A stretch of DNA of 64,000 bases from WTFY01 sp965214675 (lineage in GTDB: Bacteria > Pseudomonadota > Gammaproteobacteria > UBA4575), in NCBI GenBank assembly GCA_965214675.1, contig OZ243969.1:558001-622000 (forward strand), written 5' to 3'. Below the pieces are notes generated by a model, which did no database searches, had not been told where the DNA came from, and saw only the letters and a program-made list of their open reading frames with translations. Shown here one piece after another: positions 1-9,232 of this stretch. Numbering within the stretch: the stretch's first letter is position 1; the number at the start of each line of letters is the position of its first letter. The position numbers were made by a program, and so were the translations under genes.

Positions 1-588
1 AGCCGTCACCTGTCCAGCAGCAAGGGGGAGGCCAGTCTCATCGTCGTGGCCGATACGGATACCCTGACCGACAGTATGTGGGTACAGGTCCAGGACTTTT
101 TCGGACAAAGAATCTTCAATGCCTGGTCCGATAACAGTGCACTGTATACCAACCTGCTGGATCACCTCACGGGCAGTTCCGACCTGATGAGCATTCGCAG
201 CCGTGAGGTCACCCTGCGCCCCTTTATCAAGGTGGATGAACTGCGCCAGGCTGCCGATTTGAAATTCCGTGCCACCGAGCAGGGCCTGCAGGACAAGCTC
301 ACACAAACGGAGGCCAAGCTGCTGGCACTGCAAAAGCAGCGCGACGATGTCAACGCACTCGTGCTCTCATCGGAGCAGGAAGCAGAAATCAAGAAATTTG
401 AGTTGGAAAAGATCAGTATAAGGAAGGAGTTACGAAAAGTTCGTCATAATCTGGATATGGAAATTGAGCGCCTGGGTACGGTATTGAAATTTCTCAATAT
501 CGGGCTGGTTCCGCTTCTCATTTCGCTGCTGGCACTGGCCTTGTATGTACTGCGTACCCGCAACAAAAGACAGGGGGTGCACCGGTGA
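1..588 (+). CDS. GldG-type ABC transport auxiliary protein, C-terminal part (5' end outside window)
   Basis: The frame is open from base 1, so the N-terminal part lies upstream. The visible 195 residues look like the C-terminal part of a GldG/ABC-auxiliary protein: the stretch SLIVVADTDTLTD at the beginning, then TLRPFIKVDELRQAADLKF, a Lys/Glu/Gln-rich coiled coil of about 70 residues, and one membrane helix (VPLLISLLALALYVL) with a short basic tail. Known family members are extracytoplasmic and anchored by this helix beside an ABC permease. The stop overlaps the next start by four bases (GTGA), so the two genes are translationally coupled. The GldG plus DUF4340 pairing is a common pattern. 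Substrate and role cannot be read from the sequence; gliding itself is not implied. Confidence 0.75.
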   Translation, partial: SRHLSSSKGEASLIVVADTDTLTDSMWVQVQDFFGQRIFNAWSDNSALYTNLLDHLTGSSDLMSIRSREVTLRPFIKVDELRQAADLKFRATEQGLQDKLTQTEAKLLALQKQRDDVNALVLSSEQEAEIKKFELEKISIRKELRKVRHNLDMEIERLGTVLKFLNIGLVPLLISLLALALYVLRTRNKRQGVHR

Positions 589-1629
589 GGATGCCGGCCC
601 TGGTGTTGCTTGCTGCCAGCGTACTCGTCGGTTCTGGCGTGTATTACTTTGTTGCCGGTGGCCTGCCCGTAACTTCAGCTGACAAGGGCACCTCCCTGGT
701 GCCTGGACTTGCACAGGAGCTGGAAGCTGTGCACCAGGTGGACCTGTGTTGGCGCAGGCGAGGCCGCGCTGGTCAGGCTCGCCCGGCGAAACCGGGAGTG
801 GGTCGTCTTGACCCGGGCAGGCTATGCCGCCGATCTGGGAGTATTGCGTGGCCTGCTATTTGATCTGGCCGAGGCCAGGCTGAGTGCCCAAATGACTGCC
901 CATGCACAGAATTACCATACGCTCGGTGTTGAGGATATCTCGGATCCCCAGGCACAAGGCCTTGAGATACGGATGGCAGGGCTGGATGAGCCGGTACGGG
1001 TGATTATCGGAAAGCCGGGCAAGTTTCCAAATTCCCGGTACGTGCGACTGGCCGGGCACGCGCAAAGCTGGCGGATTGATCATTCACTGGAGATCGCCCG
1101 CGAGCCAGGCGCGTGGCTGCAAAAAAAGTTGCTGGCGGTCCCGGCAGAACGCATACAGCACGTACGGATCCGCCATGCCGAGGTGGGTGGCGAGCTCCTG
1201 ATTGAAAGCCGGGGTAAAGGGAGCCACGAATTTGTCCTGTCACAGCCACCGCTCCCCAAAGACCGGCAAGTGGCCGAGTCGCAGGTGTATCGAGTGGCCA
1301 GCGCGCTGTCTGCACTGCAGCTCACGGATGTCGCCCTGGTGCAGGCTTTGAAGGGTGAACGGATACCGGTCGCCGTGACCATGTTCGGGCTGCACGACGG
1401 AGTGAACATTGAAGTCAGTACATTTACAAATGACGGACAGCAGTACATCACATTGAAGGCATCGGTTGCGGATAATCACGGGCGCTCTGAACAGGAGACA
1501 GCAGACGCCAGGGAATTTGCCAAGGACACGAATGCCCGTGTGCAAGGCTGGGCATTCGTCTTGCCTGAACCCACACAGCGGGCGCTGACGCTGGCGCTGG
1601 AAAAACTGCTGCAGGAGGAGAAGGTCTAG
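585..1629 (+). pseudogene. DUF4340 domain protein interrupted by a +1 frameshift
   Basis: A GTG start at 585 overlaps the preceding stop. It opens a frame with an N-terminal membrane helix (ALVLLAASVLVGSGVYYFV) followed by LAQELEAVHQVDL. Around 744-750 the sensible reading moves to the next frame, which continues VGAGEAALVRLARRNREWVV and runs to 1629. Skipping a single base (for example T747) joins the halves into one protein of about 347 residues. The joined product fits the DUF4340 family: a membrane-anchored extracytoplasmic protein encoded beside GldG-type ABC components. The downstream frame shows no other damage. The shift may therefore be a recent mutation, programmed slippage or a sequencing error; the sequence alone does not decide. 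Confidence 0.7.
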
Positions 1630-1635
1630 GGCAGT

Positions 1636-3006
1636 TCAGATATCCCTGGCCAGCCTGGAGGCCAGCCCGGTATAGCCTGCGGGTGTAAGGGACAACAGCC
1701 TGGATTTCTCATCCTCCGGGATTTCCAGCGAACGGATGAACGCTTCAAGCGAGCCTGCATCCAGAGACTGACCGCGGGAGAACTCCTTGAGTTTCTCATA
1801 GGCGCCGTCGATCCCGTATTTTCGCATCACCGTCTGTATGGCCTCTGCAAGCACCTGCGGGTTTTTCTCAAGGTCCTCCTGCACCTTGCGCTCATCGACC
1901 TCAAGTTTTGCCAACCCTCTCAACAGTGATCGATAGCCGATCTCACTGTGTGCGGCGCCGACCCCCAGGTTGCGCAGCACGGTCGAATCACTCAGGTCAC
2001 GCTGCCAGCGTGAGATCGGAAGTTTTGAGGAGAAATGATCCAGCAGGGCATTGGCGACTCCGAGATTACCCTCTGCATTCTCAAAGTCTATCGGGTTGAT
2101 TTTGTGTGGCATGGTGGATGAACCCACCTCGTTTTCAATCATTTTCTGGGTGAAGTAGCCGATTGAAATATAGGCCCAGGTATCCCTGCACAAATCAACC
2201 AGGACGGTGTTGATCCTGCGAAGCGCATCACAATACTCGGCGATGCAATCGTGTGGCTCGATCTGGGTGGTGTGGCGATTCAGGTGCAGGCCGAAATGCC
2301 CGGCAAAGCCGGCCGTAATCGCTTCCCAGTCGGCCTCCGGGTAGGCCGCCCGGTGTGCATTGTAGTTTCCCGAAGCGCCGTTCATCTTTGCCAGCAGCTG
2401 GACGGCATTGAAGCGCTCAAGCTGACCCTGCAGGCGTGCACATACATTGGCAAACTCTTTTCCCAGGGTGGTTGGAGATGCCGGCTGGCCATGGGTGCGC
2501 GCGAGCATCGCAAGCTCGGCATGCTCATGGGCCAGGGCCTGTAGTGCTGCGACAATGTCCCCGATACCAGGCGCCAGGACTTCGGCCCGAATTCCGTCGA
2601 GCATCAAGGAGTAGGCCGTGCTGTTGATGTCCTCGGACGTACAGGCGAAATGGATGAACGCGACGCTGTCGCGCAACTCTTCATGCGCTTCGAGCTTGTC
2701 CCTCAGGTAATACTCGATTGCCTTGATGTCGTGATTGGTACGGGCTTCAATCTGCTTGATCGTTTGCGCTTCATCGACATCGAAATTCTGGAGGATGTTT
2801 TCGAGGTGCTCGCGCGCCGATGAGGACAGCGGTTTCGCCTCGGGGATCTCTGCACTGTCCGACAGATGCATGAGCCATCCGACTTCCACTCTCAGCCGGT
2901 GCTTGAGGAGTCCGTACTCGCTGGCAATTTCACTCAGGCGTTGCGTTTTGTTTGCGTAGCGACCGTCAACGGGGGAAATCGCTGTGAGTCGATGGGCGGG
3001 GTTCAT
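1636..3006 (-). CDS. purB: adenylosuccinate lyase
   Basis: Catalyses two steps of purine synthesis: cleavage of SAICAR to AICAR and of adenylosuccinate to AMP, both releasing fumarate. The fumarase/lyase superfamily signature GSSTMPHKINPIDFENAEG is present, as are TSEDINSTAY and the catalytic-His region ARTHGQPASPTTLGKE. The frame is open to 3045, but I choose the ATG at 3004-3006 (MNPAHRLTAISPVDGRY). That gives 456 residues, the usual length of the enterobacterial-type enzyme; the longer start would overlap the transposon gene upstream. There is no strong Shine-Dalgarno sequence. In E. coli purB follows hflD; here acnA, fumC and a TnpB gene lie between them. Confidence 0.97.
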   Translation of the reverse strand: MNPAHRLTAISPVDGRYANKTQRLSEIASEYGLLKHRLRVEVGWLMHLSDSAEIPEAKPLSSSAREHLENILQNFDVDEAQTIKQIEARTNHDIKAIEYYLRDKLEAHEELRDSVAFIHFACTSEDINSTAYSLMLDGIRAEVLAPGIGDIVAALQALAHEHAELAMLARTHGQPASPTTLGKEFANVCARLQGQLERFNAVQLLAKMNGASGNYNAHRAAYPEADWEAITAGFAGHFGLHLNRHTTQIEPHDCIAEYCDALRRINTVLVDLCRDTWAYISIGYFTQKMIENEVGSSTMPHKINPIDFENAEGNLGVANALLDHFSSKLPISRWQRDLSDSTVLRNLGVGAAHSEIGYRSLLRGLAKLEVDERKVQEDLEKNPQVLAEAIQTVMRKYGIDGAYEKLKEFSRGQSLDAGSLEAFIRSLEIPEDEKSRLLSLTPAGYTGLASRLARDI

Positions 3007-3041
3007 TTTGGAATTCGCAAATCCATGCATCGGCAGTACAA

Positions 3042-4274
3042 TCAATCAAGTATAGGGAAATATGTATCTAAATCCACAGGGGATTCGATACCCGTTTGAC
3101 GTTTCACAGGCCCGCTACTGCGGCGACCTCCACGTCCAGCAGCCCCATTCCCGAAGGCCATAATATTCAATGCGGCATTTACATCCGCATTATCCCGATG
3201 CCCACAGGCTACACATTCAAAGCCTGACTGGGTCTTTCGATTCTTTTTATCGACATGCCCACATTCATGACACGTCTGACTCGTGTACTGTGGGGCAACC
3301 TTCACGACACTGGACTTGTACGACAGGCACTGCTCCAGCTTGTACCAGCCTGAACTCAGGATGGCTTTATTTAGCCCTGCTTTGTGCTTTACATTTTTAC
3401 CTGGATTTTCGGCAGTGCCCTTTGCCGAGGTCGTCATGCCCTGCGTGTTCAGGTCTTCCACATAGACTGCGTTGTACTTGTCAGCGATCTCTCTGCTGAC
3501 CTGATGACACCAGTTTGTACGTTTCTGCACGATCTTCTGCTGGGTTCTTGCAGAAAGACTCTTTGCTTTCAGGTAGCGATTGGAGGGCTTGATGCCCTGT
3601 TTACGGCTTCCTTTCTGTCTGCGCGCCATCATGCGCTGATACCGTCTTTTACGTGCCTCCAGCGTGGATATATCGGGCGTGCAGTACCTTTGCCCATCCG
3701 ACAGGGTGATCTGTCCAACATTGCGGTCTATGCCTACAGGCTTGATGGATGCAGGCAATGCTGTAATCTGTACTTCGTATGTCATGTAGGCATACCACCT
3801 GCCACATTCGCACTTGATCGTGCCGCTTTTAGCAATCCCGTCCGTGTAGGGATTGTTTCCACTGAGCCTGAGCTGCCCGATCTTCTGGACGTGCAAGTAA
3901 TCACCCTGCATCTTGAATAAGCCTGCGCCTAAAGGAATAGAGGGGGAGTGTGTATGTTTACCATGGAATTTAGGCAGCCCGCCTTCTCCCTTGTAGAATT
4001 GCTTGTATGCTGTCTCGATGGGCTTTAATGACAACCGGACAATGTTGGATGCATAGTCTTTCAGCCATGGCACCTGCTTTCGCAGGTTGGCAAATCGGTA
4101 ATTCAACACAAACCAGCGTGGATCACACCGCCCATACGCTTTGTATTCGTCTTGCAGCACACCGACGAAGTGATTCCAGACATAGCGGCAGGCGCCTGCC
4201 AGCTCATGCAGCTTGCGCGCCTTGGCCTGTGTCTGCGGGTGCAGGCGGTAACGAATGGTACGGTGTGTCTTCAT
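3042..4274 (-). CDS. tnpB: TnpB-type RNA-guided nuclease of an IS200/IS605-like element
   Basis: A full-length 410-residue OrfB/TnpB. It has the N-terminal helix-turn-helix-like region (RYRLHPQTQAKARKLHELAG), the RuvC aspartate in GIDRNVGQITL (near residue 190), the glutamate in YVEDLNTQGM (near 285), a four-Cys zinc ribbon (CHECGH and CVACGH), and the final aspartate in DNADVNAALN. All catalytic residues of active TnpB proteins are visible. No TnpA transposase is encoded nearby, so the element would need one in trans. The 3' end stops 36 bp before the purB start and on the same strand. In characterised TnpB elements the guide RNA covers the 3' end of tnpB and its downstream flank, which here would run into the purB start. 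Confidence 0.93.
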   Translation of the reverse strand: MKTHRTIRYRLHPQTQAKARKLHELAGACRYVWNHFVGVLQDEYKAYGRCDPRWFVLNYRFANLRKQVPWLKDYASNIVRLSLKPIETAYKQFYKGEGGLPKFHGKHTHSPSIPLGAGLFKMQGDYLHVQKIGQLRLSGNNPYTDGIAKSGTIKCECGRWYAYMTYEVQITALPASIKPVGIDRNVGQITLSDGQRYCTPDISTLEARKRRYQRMMARRQKGSRKQGIKPSNRYLKAKSLSARTQQKIVQKRTNWCHQVSREIADKYNAVYVEDLNTQGMTTSAKGTAENPGKNVKHKAGLNKAILSSGWYKLEQCLSYKSSVVKVAPQYTSQTCHECGHVDKKNRKTQSGFECVACGHRDNADVNAALNIMAFGNGAAGRGGRRSSGPVKRQTGIESPVDLDTYFPILD

Positions 4275-4396
4275 GCGGATTTTGCTACATGATTCCCCAA
4301 GTATACTACAATCCCCATGTCGGACTGCCGGATAACCAATCAGCCTCTACCGCTAAGCCGCTACCTATTCAATACCCACCTGACCGGAGATCTTCA

Positions 4397-5785
4397 ATGA
4401 CTGATTCAAATTTTCGCACTGAAAAAGACAGCATGGGTGAGCTCAATGTCCCGGCAGATGCCTTGTATGGCGCACAGACTCAAAGAGCCGTGGACAACTT
4501 TCCGGTCAGCGGGCTGACGCTTCCGGATTCGTTCATTCATGCGCTTGGCCTGATCAAGGCCGCATGTGCCACGGCCAACGCCGAGCTTGGGCTGCTGGAC
4601 AAGGACACGGCATCGGTCATCCGCCAGGCGAGCCTGTCGGTTGCCGATGGAGAGTACGATGCGCATTTCCCGGTGGATGTATTCCAGACCGGCTCGGGTA
4701 CCAGCACGAACATGAATGCCAACGAGGTGATCTCCCGCCTGGCAAGCTCGCTCGCCGATCAGGACGTGCATCCGAATGACCATGTCAACATGAGCCAGAG
4801 CTCAAATGATGTCATTCCCACTGCCATCCATGTCAGTGCATGCCTGCAGACCGAGCAGGGCCTGAAGCCTGCGCTTGCGCATCTCGCCAAGGTGATGCGC
4901 GAGAAAGCCTCGCAGAATCATGCGCAGGTCAAGACCGGTCGCACCCACTTGATGGATGCCATGCCGGTCACGCTGGGCCAGGAGATCGAGGCCTGGGCCC
5001 AGCAGGTTGAATACGGCATTGAGCGCATCGATCACACCCTGGTGCGGCTTCGCCAGCTTGCACAAGGCGGTACCGCGGTGGGCAGCGGAATCAATGCGGC
5101 CCCCGAGTTCGCGCCCCGGTTCGTGCAAGAACTGGCTGAACTGACTGGATTTCCCTTTGAGTCCAAGGCCAACAAGTTTGAGGGCCTGAGCTGCCAGGAC
5201 GGTGCCGTTGAATTGAGTGGGCAACTGAAAACGCTGGCGGTAAGCCTGATGAAAATATCAAATGACCTGCGCTGGATGAACTCCGGTCCGCTGGCGGGTC
5301 TCGGGGAAATTGCGTTGCCCTCCCTGCAGCCTGGCAGCAGCATCATGCCGGGCAAGGTAAATCCGGTCATTCCCGAGGCAGTGAGTATGGTCTGTACCCA
5401 GGTCATTGGAAATGACGTGACCATTACCGTTGCCGGTCAGTCAGGCAATTTTCAATTGAATGTGATGCTTCCGGTGATCGCGTATAACCTGTTGCAGAGT
5501 ATCGAGCTGCTTGCCAACGCATCCCGGGTGCTTGCGGACAAGGCCATTGAAGGCTTCAAGGTGAACGAGGAGGCCCTGCAGGATGCCCTGTCAAGAAACC
5601 CGATCCTCGTGACGGCGCTGAATCGCATGGTGGGTTATGAAAAGGGTGCGGCGATTGCCAAGGCCGCGTATGCCTCGGGCAAGCCCGTGCTGGATGTCGC
5701 CAGGGAGATGACGGACCTCGATGAAGCACAGCTTGCACGGCTGCTTGACCCGGCGCAGCTGACCCGGGGTGGAATTCAGGAGTAG
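4397..5785 (+). CDS. fumC: class II fumarate hydratase
   Basis: Oxygen-stable, iron-independent fumarase of the TCA cycle, interconverting fumarate and malate; known enzymes are homotetramers. The signature GSSIMPGKVNPVIPE is present, as are the substrate-site stretches TGSGTSTNMNANEVI, SSNDVIPTAIH and KTGRTHLMDAMPVTLGQE. The ATG at 4397, with GGAG about ten bases upstream, gives 462 residues and the typical N-terminus (RTEKDSMGELNVP). The frame is open far upstream to 4007, but that part runs antisense through tnpB and is not conserved. It is convergent with acnA, 33 bp away, and divergent from the tnpB gene. Confidence 0.97.
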   Translation: MTDSNFRTEKDSMGELNVPADALYGAQTQRAVDNFPVSGLTLPDSFIHALGLIKAACATANAELGLLDKDTASVIRQASLSVADGEYDAHFPVDVFQTGSGTSTNMNANEVISRLASSLADQDVHPNDHVNMSQSSNDVIPTAIHVSACLQTEQGLKPALAHLAKVMREKASQNHAQVKTGRTHLMDAMPVTLGQEIEAWAQQVEYGIERIDHTLVRLRQLAQGGTAVGSGINAAPEFAPRFVQELAELTGFPFESKANKFEGLSCQDGAVELSGQLKTLAVSLMKISNDLRWMNSGPLAGLGEIALPSLQPGSSIMPGKVNPVIPEAVSMVCTQVIGNDVTITVAGQSGNFQLNVMLPVIAYNLLQSIELLANASRVLADKAIEGFKVNEEALQDALSRNPILVTALNRMVGYEKGAAIAKAAYASGKPVLDVAREMTDLDEAQLARLLDPAQLTRGGIQE

Positions 5786-5818
5786 GCCGGGCGCAGTCGT
5801 CTTGCGAACGCGGGCCGC

Positions 5819-8479
5819 CTACGCAGCCAGCTGGCGCAGCACATAGTGCAGGATGCCGCCGTTCTGGTAGTACTCCACTTCTTGCGGCGTATCGATGCGC
5901 ACCACCGCCTGGAAGGACTTCTTGCCTCCATCCTCATCGATGGCAGTGACCGTCACCGACTTGGCCAGGCCATTTTGAAGACCCGCGATGCTGTAGGTTT
6001 CCCTGCCTGAGAGTCCAAGACTTTCAGCGGTGTCACCAGCATTGTATTCCAGGGGCAGTATCCCCATGCCCACCAGGTTGGACCGATGGATGCGCTCGTA
6101 GCTTTCGGCAATCACGGCACTTACACCCAGCAGGTACGGACCCTTGGCCGCCCAGTCCCTGGACGAGCCCGAACCGTATTCCTTGCCGGCCAGGATAATC
6201 ACCGGGATACCGTCTTTCTTGTAACGCATGGCCGCATCATAAATGGACGTCTGCTCTCCAGACGGGAAATGAATGGTGACGCCGCCCTCTGAACCGGGTG
6301 CGAGCTTGTTGCGCAAGCGGATATTGGCAAACGTTCCGCGCATCATGACGTTGTGATTGCCGCGGCGTGACCCGTAGGAATTAAAGTCGGCGGGAATCAC
6401 TCCCTGGTTCTGCAGGTATTCCCCGGCTGGACTTTCCGCAGCAATGGCTCCGGCCGGAGAAATATGGTCCGTCGTCACAGAGTCACCCAGGCAGGCCAGC
6501 ACATGGGCACTGTGGATTTCACTGACATCTTCAACAGACCGTGTCATGCCCTGGAAGTAGGGCGGGTTGGCAATATAGGTTGAGTCTTCCCAGGGAAAGA
6601 ACTGGCTTTGGTCCGCTTCGAGATGGTTCCAGTTATCCTCGCCGCTGTACACGTCGTCATAGCACGATACGTATTGTTCGGTAGACAGGAAATTCGACAC
6701 GGTGTCTGAGACCTCCTGCTGGCTCGGCCAGATGTCTTTCAGGAAAACCGGGTTGCCCGCTGGATCGTGTGTGAGGGGCTCGTTGTACACGTCAATATCC
6801 ATACGACCAGCAATGGCGTAGGCCACGACCAGGGGAGGAGAAGCCAGGTAGTTCATGCGCACCTGGGCATGCACGCGACCTTCGAAATTCCGGTTACCGG
6901 AAAGGACGGATGCCGTGATCAGGTTGTGCTCCGTGATCGCTGCAGCAATCGGCTCCGGCAAGGGGCCGGAGTTTCCAATGCAGGTGGTACAACCGTAACC
7001 GACATTGTGGAAGCCGAGTTTCTCAAGGTCGCTCATCACGCCGGCATTTACCAGATACTCGGTCACTACCCGCGAGCCGGGTGCCAGTGAGGTTTTCACC
7101 CAGGGCTTGACTTGCAGGCCCATCGCCGCTGCTTTTCTTGCTACCAGTCCGGCACCCAGCATGGCGCCCGGGTTGGAGGTATTGGTGCAGGATGTGATGG
7201 CGGCGATCACGACAGCACCATCGTTCAGGGTAACGGATTGCCCGTTCAGCTCGATCTCGGCATGGCCTTTGCTCTGGATGTTGCGCTCATCCTTGAGGGC
7301 CTGCCTGTCGCGCAGGAACACGGGCTTGGATTCTTTCAGCGCAATGCGGTCCTGGGGACGCCGGGGTCCGGCCAGACTCGGGACCACGCTGGCGAGATCC
7401 AGTTCGATATGCTCACTGTATTGCGCATCCGCCGCTTCGCTGTCGCGCCACATGCCGGTGGTTTTTGCATAGGCTTCAACCAGTGCAATCTGCTGTGCGC
7501 TGCGCCCGGTGAGGTCAAGGTAGCGGATGGTTTCCTGATCGATGGGGAATATGCCGCAGGTGGCACCGTACTCAGGCGCCATGTTGGCGATCGTTGCGCG
7601 ATCTGCCAGCGGCAGGTTATCAAGTCCCTTTCCGTAGAACTCGACAAATTTTCCGACCACACCATGCTTTCGCAGCATCTCGACCACGACCAGAACCAGG
7701 TCGGTCGCCGTTGAGCCCTCCGGCAACTGGCCGTCCATCCTGAATCCGACCACCCGGGGAATGAGCATGGAAATCGGCTGATCCAGCATGGAGGCCTCGG
7801 CTTCGATGCCGCCGACGCCCCAGCCAAGCACCCCGACACCATTGATCATGGTGGTGTGCGAGTCCGTGCCGACCACCGTGTCAGGATAGGCCTGCAATAC
7901 GCCGGCTTTCTTCCTGGAGAAAATGACGCGTGCCAGGTACTCAAGATTGACCTGGTGAACAATGCCCCGGTCCGGCGGTATGACCTTGAAATTTGAAAAT
8001 GCGTTCTGTCCCCACTTGAGGAAATTATAGCGCTCGCGGTTGCGGTTGAATTCAAGTTTGGCATTCAGGTCGAACGCCTGGTCCGAACCGAAGTGATCCA
8101 CCTGGACCGAGTGATCAATGACCAGTTCCGCAGGCTGCAGTGGATTGATTTTTTCAGGATTTCCTCCCAGCGACTTCATGGCATCGCGCATCGCAGCCAG
8201 ATCGACCACTGCAGGGACCCCCGTGAAGTCCTGCATCAGCACACGTGCCGGACGGAAGGCAATCTCGTTTTCAGGGTTTGCCGCAGGATCCCAGTGCAAC
8301 AGTGCCTCGATGTCATCCCGACTCACCGTGTGGCCATCTTCACAACGGAGCAGGTTCTCCAGCAGGATCTTGAGAGAGTAGGGCAGGCGGGCAGACGCGG
8401 GCAGTTCGCCCACGTTAAAGATCTCGTAGCAGTCCCCATCTACGGTAAGGTTCGACCGGGTACCAAAACTATTGTTCAT
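5819..8479 (-). CDS. acnA: aconitate hydratase A
   Basis: An 886-residue aconitase of the AcnA/IRP type, which isomerises citrate to isocitrate with a [4Fe-4S] cluster. The three cluster cysteines are visible in SCTNTSNP (near residue 435) and GCTTCIGNSGPL (near 501-504). The C-terminal swivel domain shows KEYGSGSSRDWAAKG, whose arginine binds substrate. AcnA-type proteins can also bind RNA when the cluster is lost; that is family knowledge only. It lies between fumC (convergent) and hflD on the same strand, and in many relatives it is not part of the mnmA-hflD-purB block. A GAGGAGTTTGC stretch precedes the ATG. Confidence 0.97.
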   Translation of the reverse strand: MNNSFGTRSNLTVDGDCYEIFNVGELPASARLPYSLKILLENLLRCEDGHTVSRDDIEALLHWDPAANPENEIAFRPARVLMQDFTGVPAVVDLAAMRDAMKSLGGNPEKINPLQPAELVIDHSVQVDHFGSDQAFDLNAKLEFNRNRERYNFLKWGQNAFSNFKVIPPDRGIVHQVNLEYLARVIFSRKKAGVLQAYPDTVVGTDSHTTMINGVGVLGWGVGGIEAEASMLDQPISMLIPRVVGFRMDGQLPEGSTATDLVLVVVEMLRKHGVVGKFVEFYGKGLDNLPLADRATIANMAPEYGATCGIFPIDQETIRYLDLTGRSAQQIALVEAYAKTTGMWRDSEAADAQYSEHIELDLASVVPSLAGPRRPQDRIALKESKPVFLRDRQALKDERNIQSKGHAEIELNGQSVTLNDGAVVIAAITSCTNTSNPGAMLGAGLVARKAAAMGLQVKPWVKTSLAPGSRVVTEYLVNAGVMSDLEKLGFHNVGYGCTTCIGNSGPLPEPIAAAITEHNLITASVLSGNRNFEGRVHAQVRMNYLASPPLVVAYAIAGRMDIDVYNEPLTHDPAGNPVFLKDIWPSQQEVSDTVSNFLSTEQYVSCYDDVYSGEDNWNHLEADQSQFFPWEDSTYIANPPYFQGMTRSVEDVSEIHSAHVLACLGDSVTTDHISPAGAIAAESPAGEYLQNQGVIPADFNSYGSRRGNHNVMMRGTFANIRLRNKLAPGSEGGVTIHFPSGEQTSIYDAAMRYKKDGIPVIILAGKEYGSGSSRDWAAKGPYLLGVSAVIAESYERIHRSNLVGMGILPLEYNAGDTAESLGLSGRETYSIAGLQNGLAKSVTVTAIDEDGGKKSFQAVVRIDTPQEVEYYQNGGILHYVLRQLAA

Positions 8480-8578
8480 GCAAACTCCTCAATATCCTTT
8501 GGCAGGATGAATCCCTTGGAAAAAAAGCGCAATTATCTGGTATTTCTGCACCGCAGGTAAACTCACACGGACCAAAAT

Positions 8579-9208
8579 TCAATGCAGTCCTTCTTTTTGC
8601 AGGGCCTCGATGTTTTTGAGAATCGAAGCTCTCGCAATCAGAAGGGACCAGCGTTTTCCCTGTGCGTGCCGCCACAGCGCGATGGCACGTATGGCTGCAA
8701 GCAAAAGTGCGCGAATCATGCCCGCATACTCGTCCAAATTCAAATAGCTCGGGTTTCCCTTGATGATCACCTTGGGTCCCAGGGGGCTGATATGCGCCTG
8801 GTACATCCTGCCAAGGTCCTGTGCCAGCTCGGTGACGGGGGTGTTTTGTGAATCGTACAGCATTGCAATGCGGCGGATGTCGTCTCCGAGCACCCCTGCC
8901 GCTTGTGTATCTGCATGCAACCGGCTTTCCAGGTACATCAGGCTGACGGCATGGCGGGTACGTTCGATGGCATCCGGGTCGTGGCGGCTCTCGACGGTCT
9001 CATGCAGCATGCGCAAACCGAGCGTCAGGTTCTGGGTAGCGCCGTAGACCTCCAGGTAATGATCGGAATCAATCTTGAGAATACTCTCCAGGGTGGCGGG
9101 CAGACAGGAGTTCGTCATATCCCCGTTGCGGGCGACTTGCTGGGTCAGAGCCAGTGCCTGGTAAAGGCCGGCAAGTGCGATGGTCTGGTCCCGGGTGACT
9201 GCAAGCAT
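8579..9208 (-). CDS. hflD: HflD-family protein (high-frequency lysogenization protein homologue)
   Basis: A 209-residue mostly helical protein with the HflD pattern: AVTRDQTIALAGLYQALALT at the start and a conserved C-terminal part (NPSYLNLDEYAGMIRALLLA). In E. coli HflD is a peripheral membrane protein that affects lambda CII stability, and it is conserved beyond phage hosts. I use the ATG at 9206-9208 because AAGGAGT sits six bases upstream; an earlier in-frame start at 9229 would overlap the end of mnmA. It follows mnmA by 24 bp on the same strand, matching the usual mnmA-hflD order, but purB no longer follows directly. Confidence 0.9.
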   Translation of the reverse strand: MLAVTRDQTIALAGLYQALALTQQVARNGDMTNSCLPATLESILKIDSDHYLEVYGATQNLTLGLRMLHETVESRHDPDAIERTRHAVSLMYLESRLHADTQAAGVLGDDIRRIAMLYDSQNTPVTELAQDLGRMYQAHISPLGPKVIIKGNPSYLNLDEYAGMIRALLLAAIRAIALWRHAQGKRWSLLIARASILKNIEALQKEGLH

Positions 9209-9232
9209 GAGAACTCCTTGCTGGCGCAAACG

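Noticed and set aside
4007..4396. N-terminal extension of fumC
   Set aside because: The extension runs antisense through tnpB; the ATG at 4397 with GGAG gives the standard FumC N-terminus.
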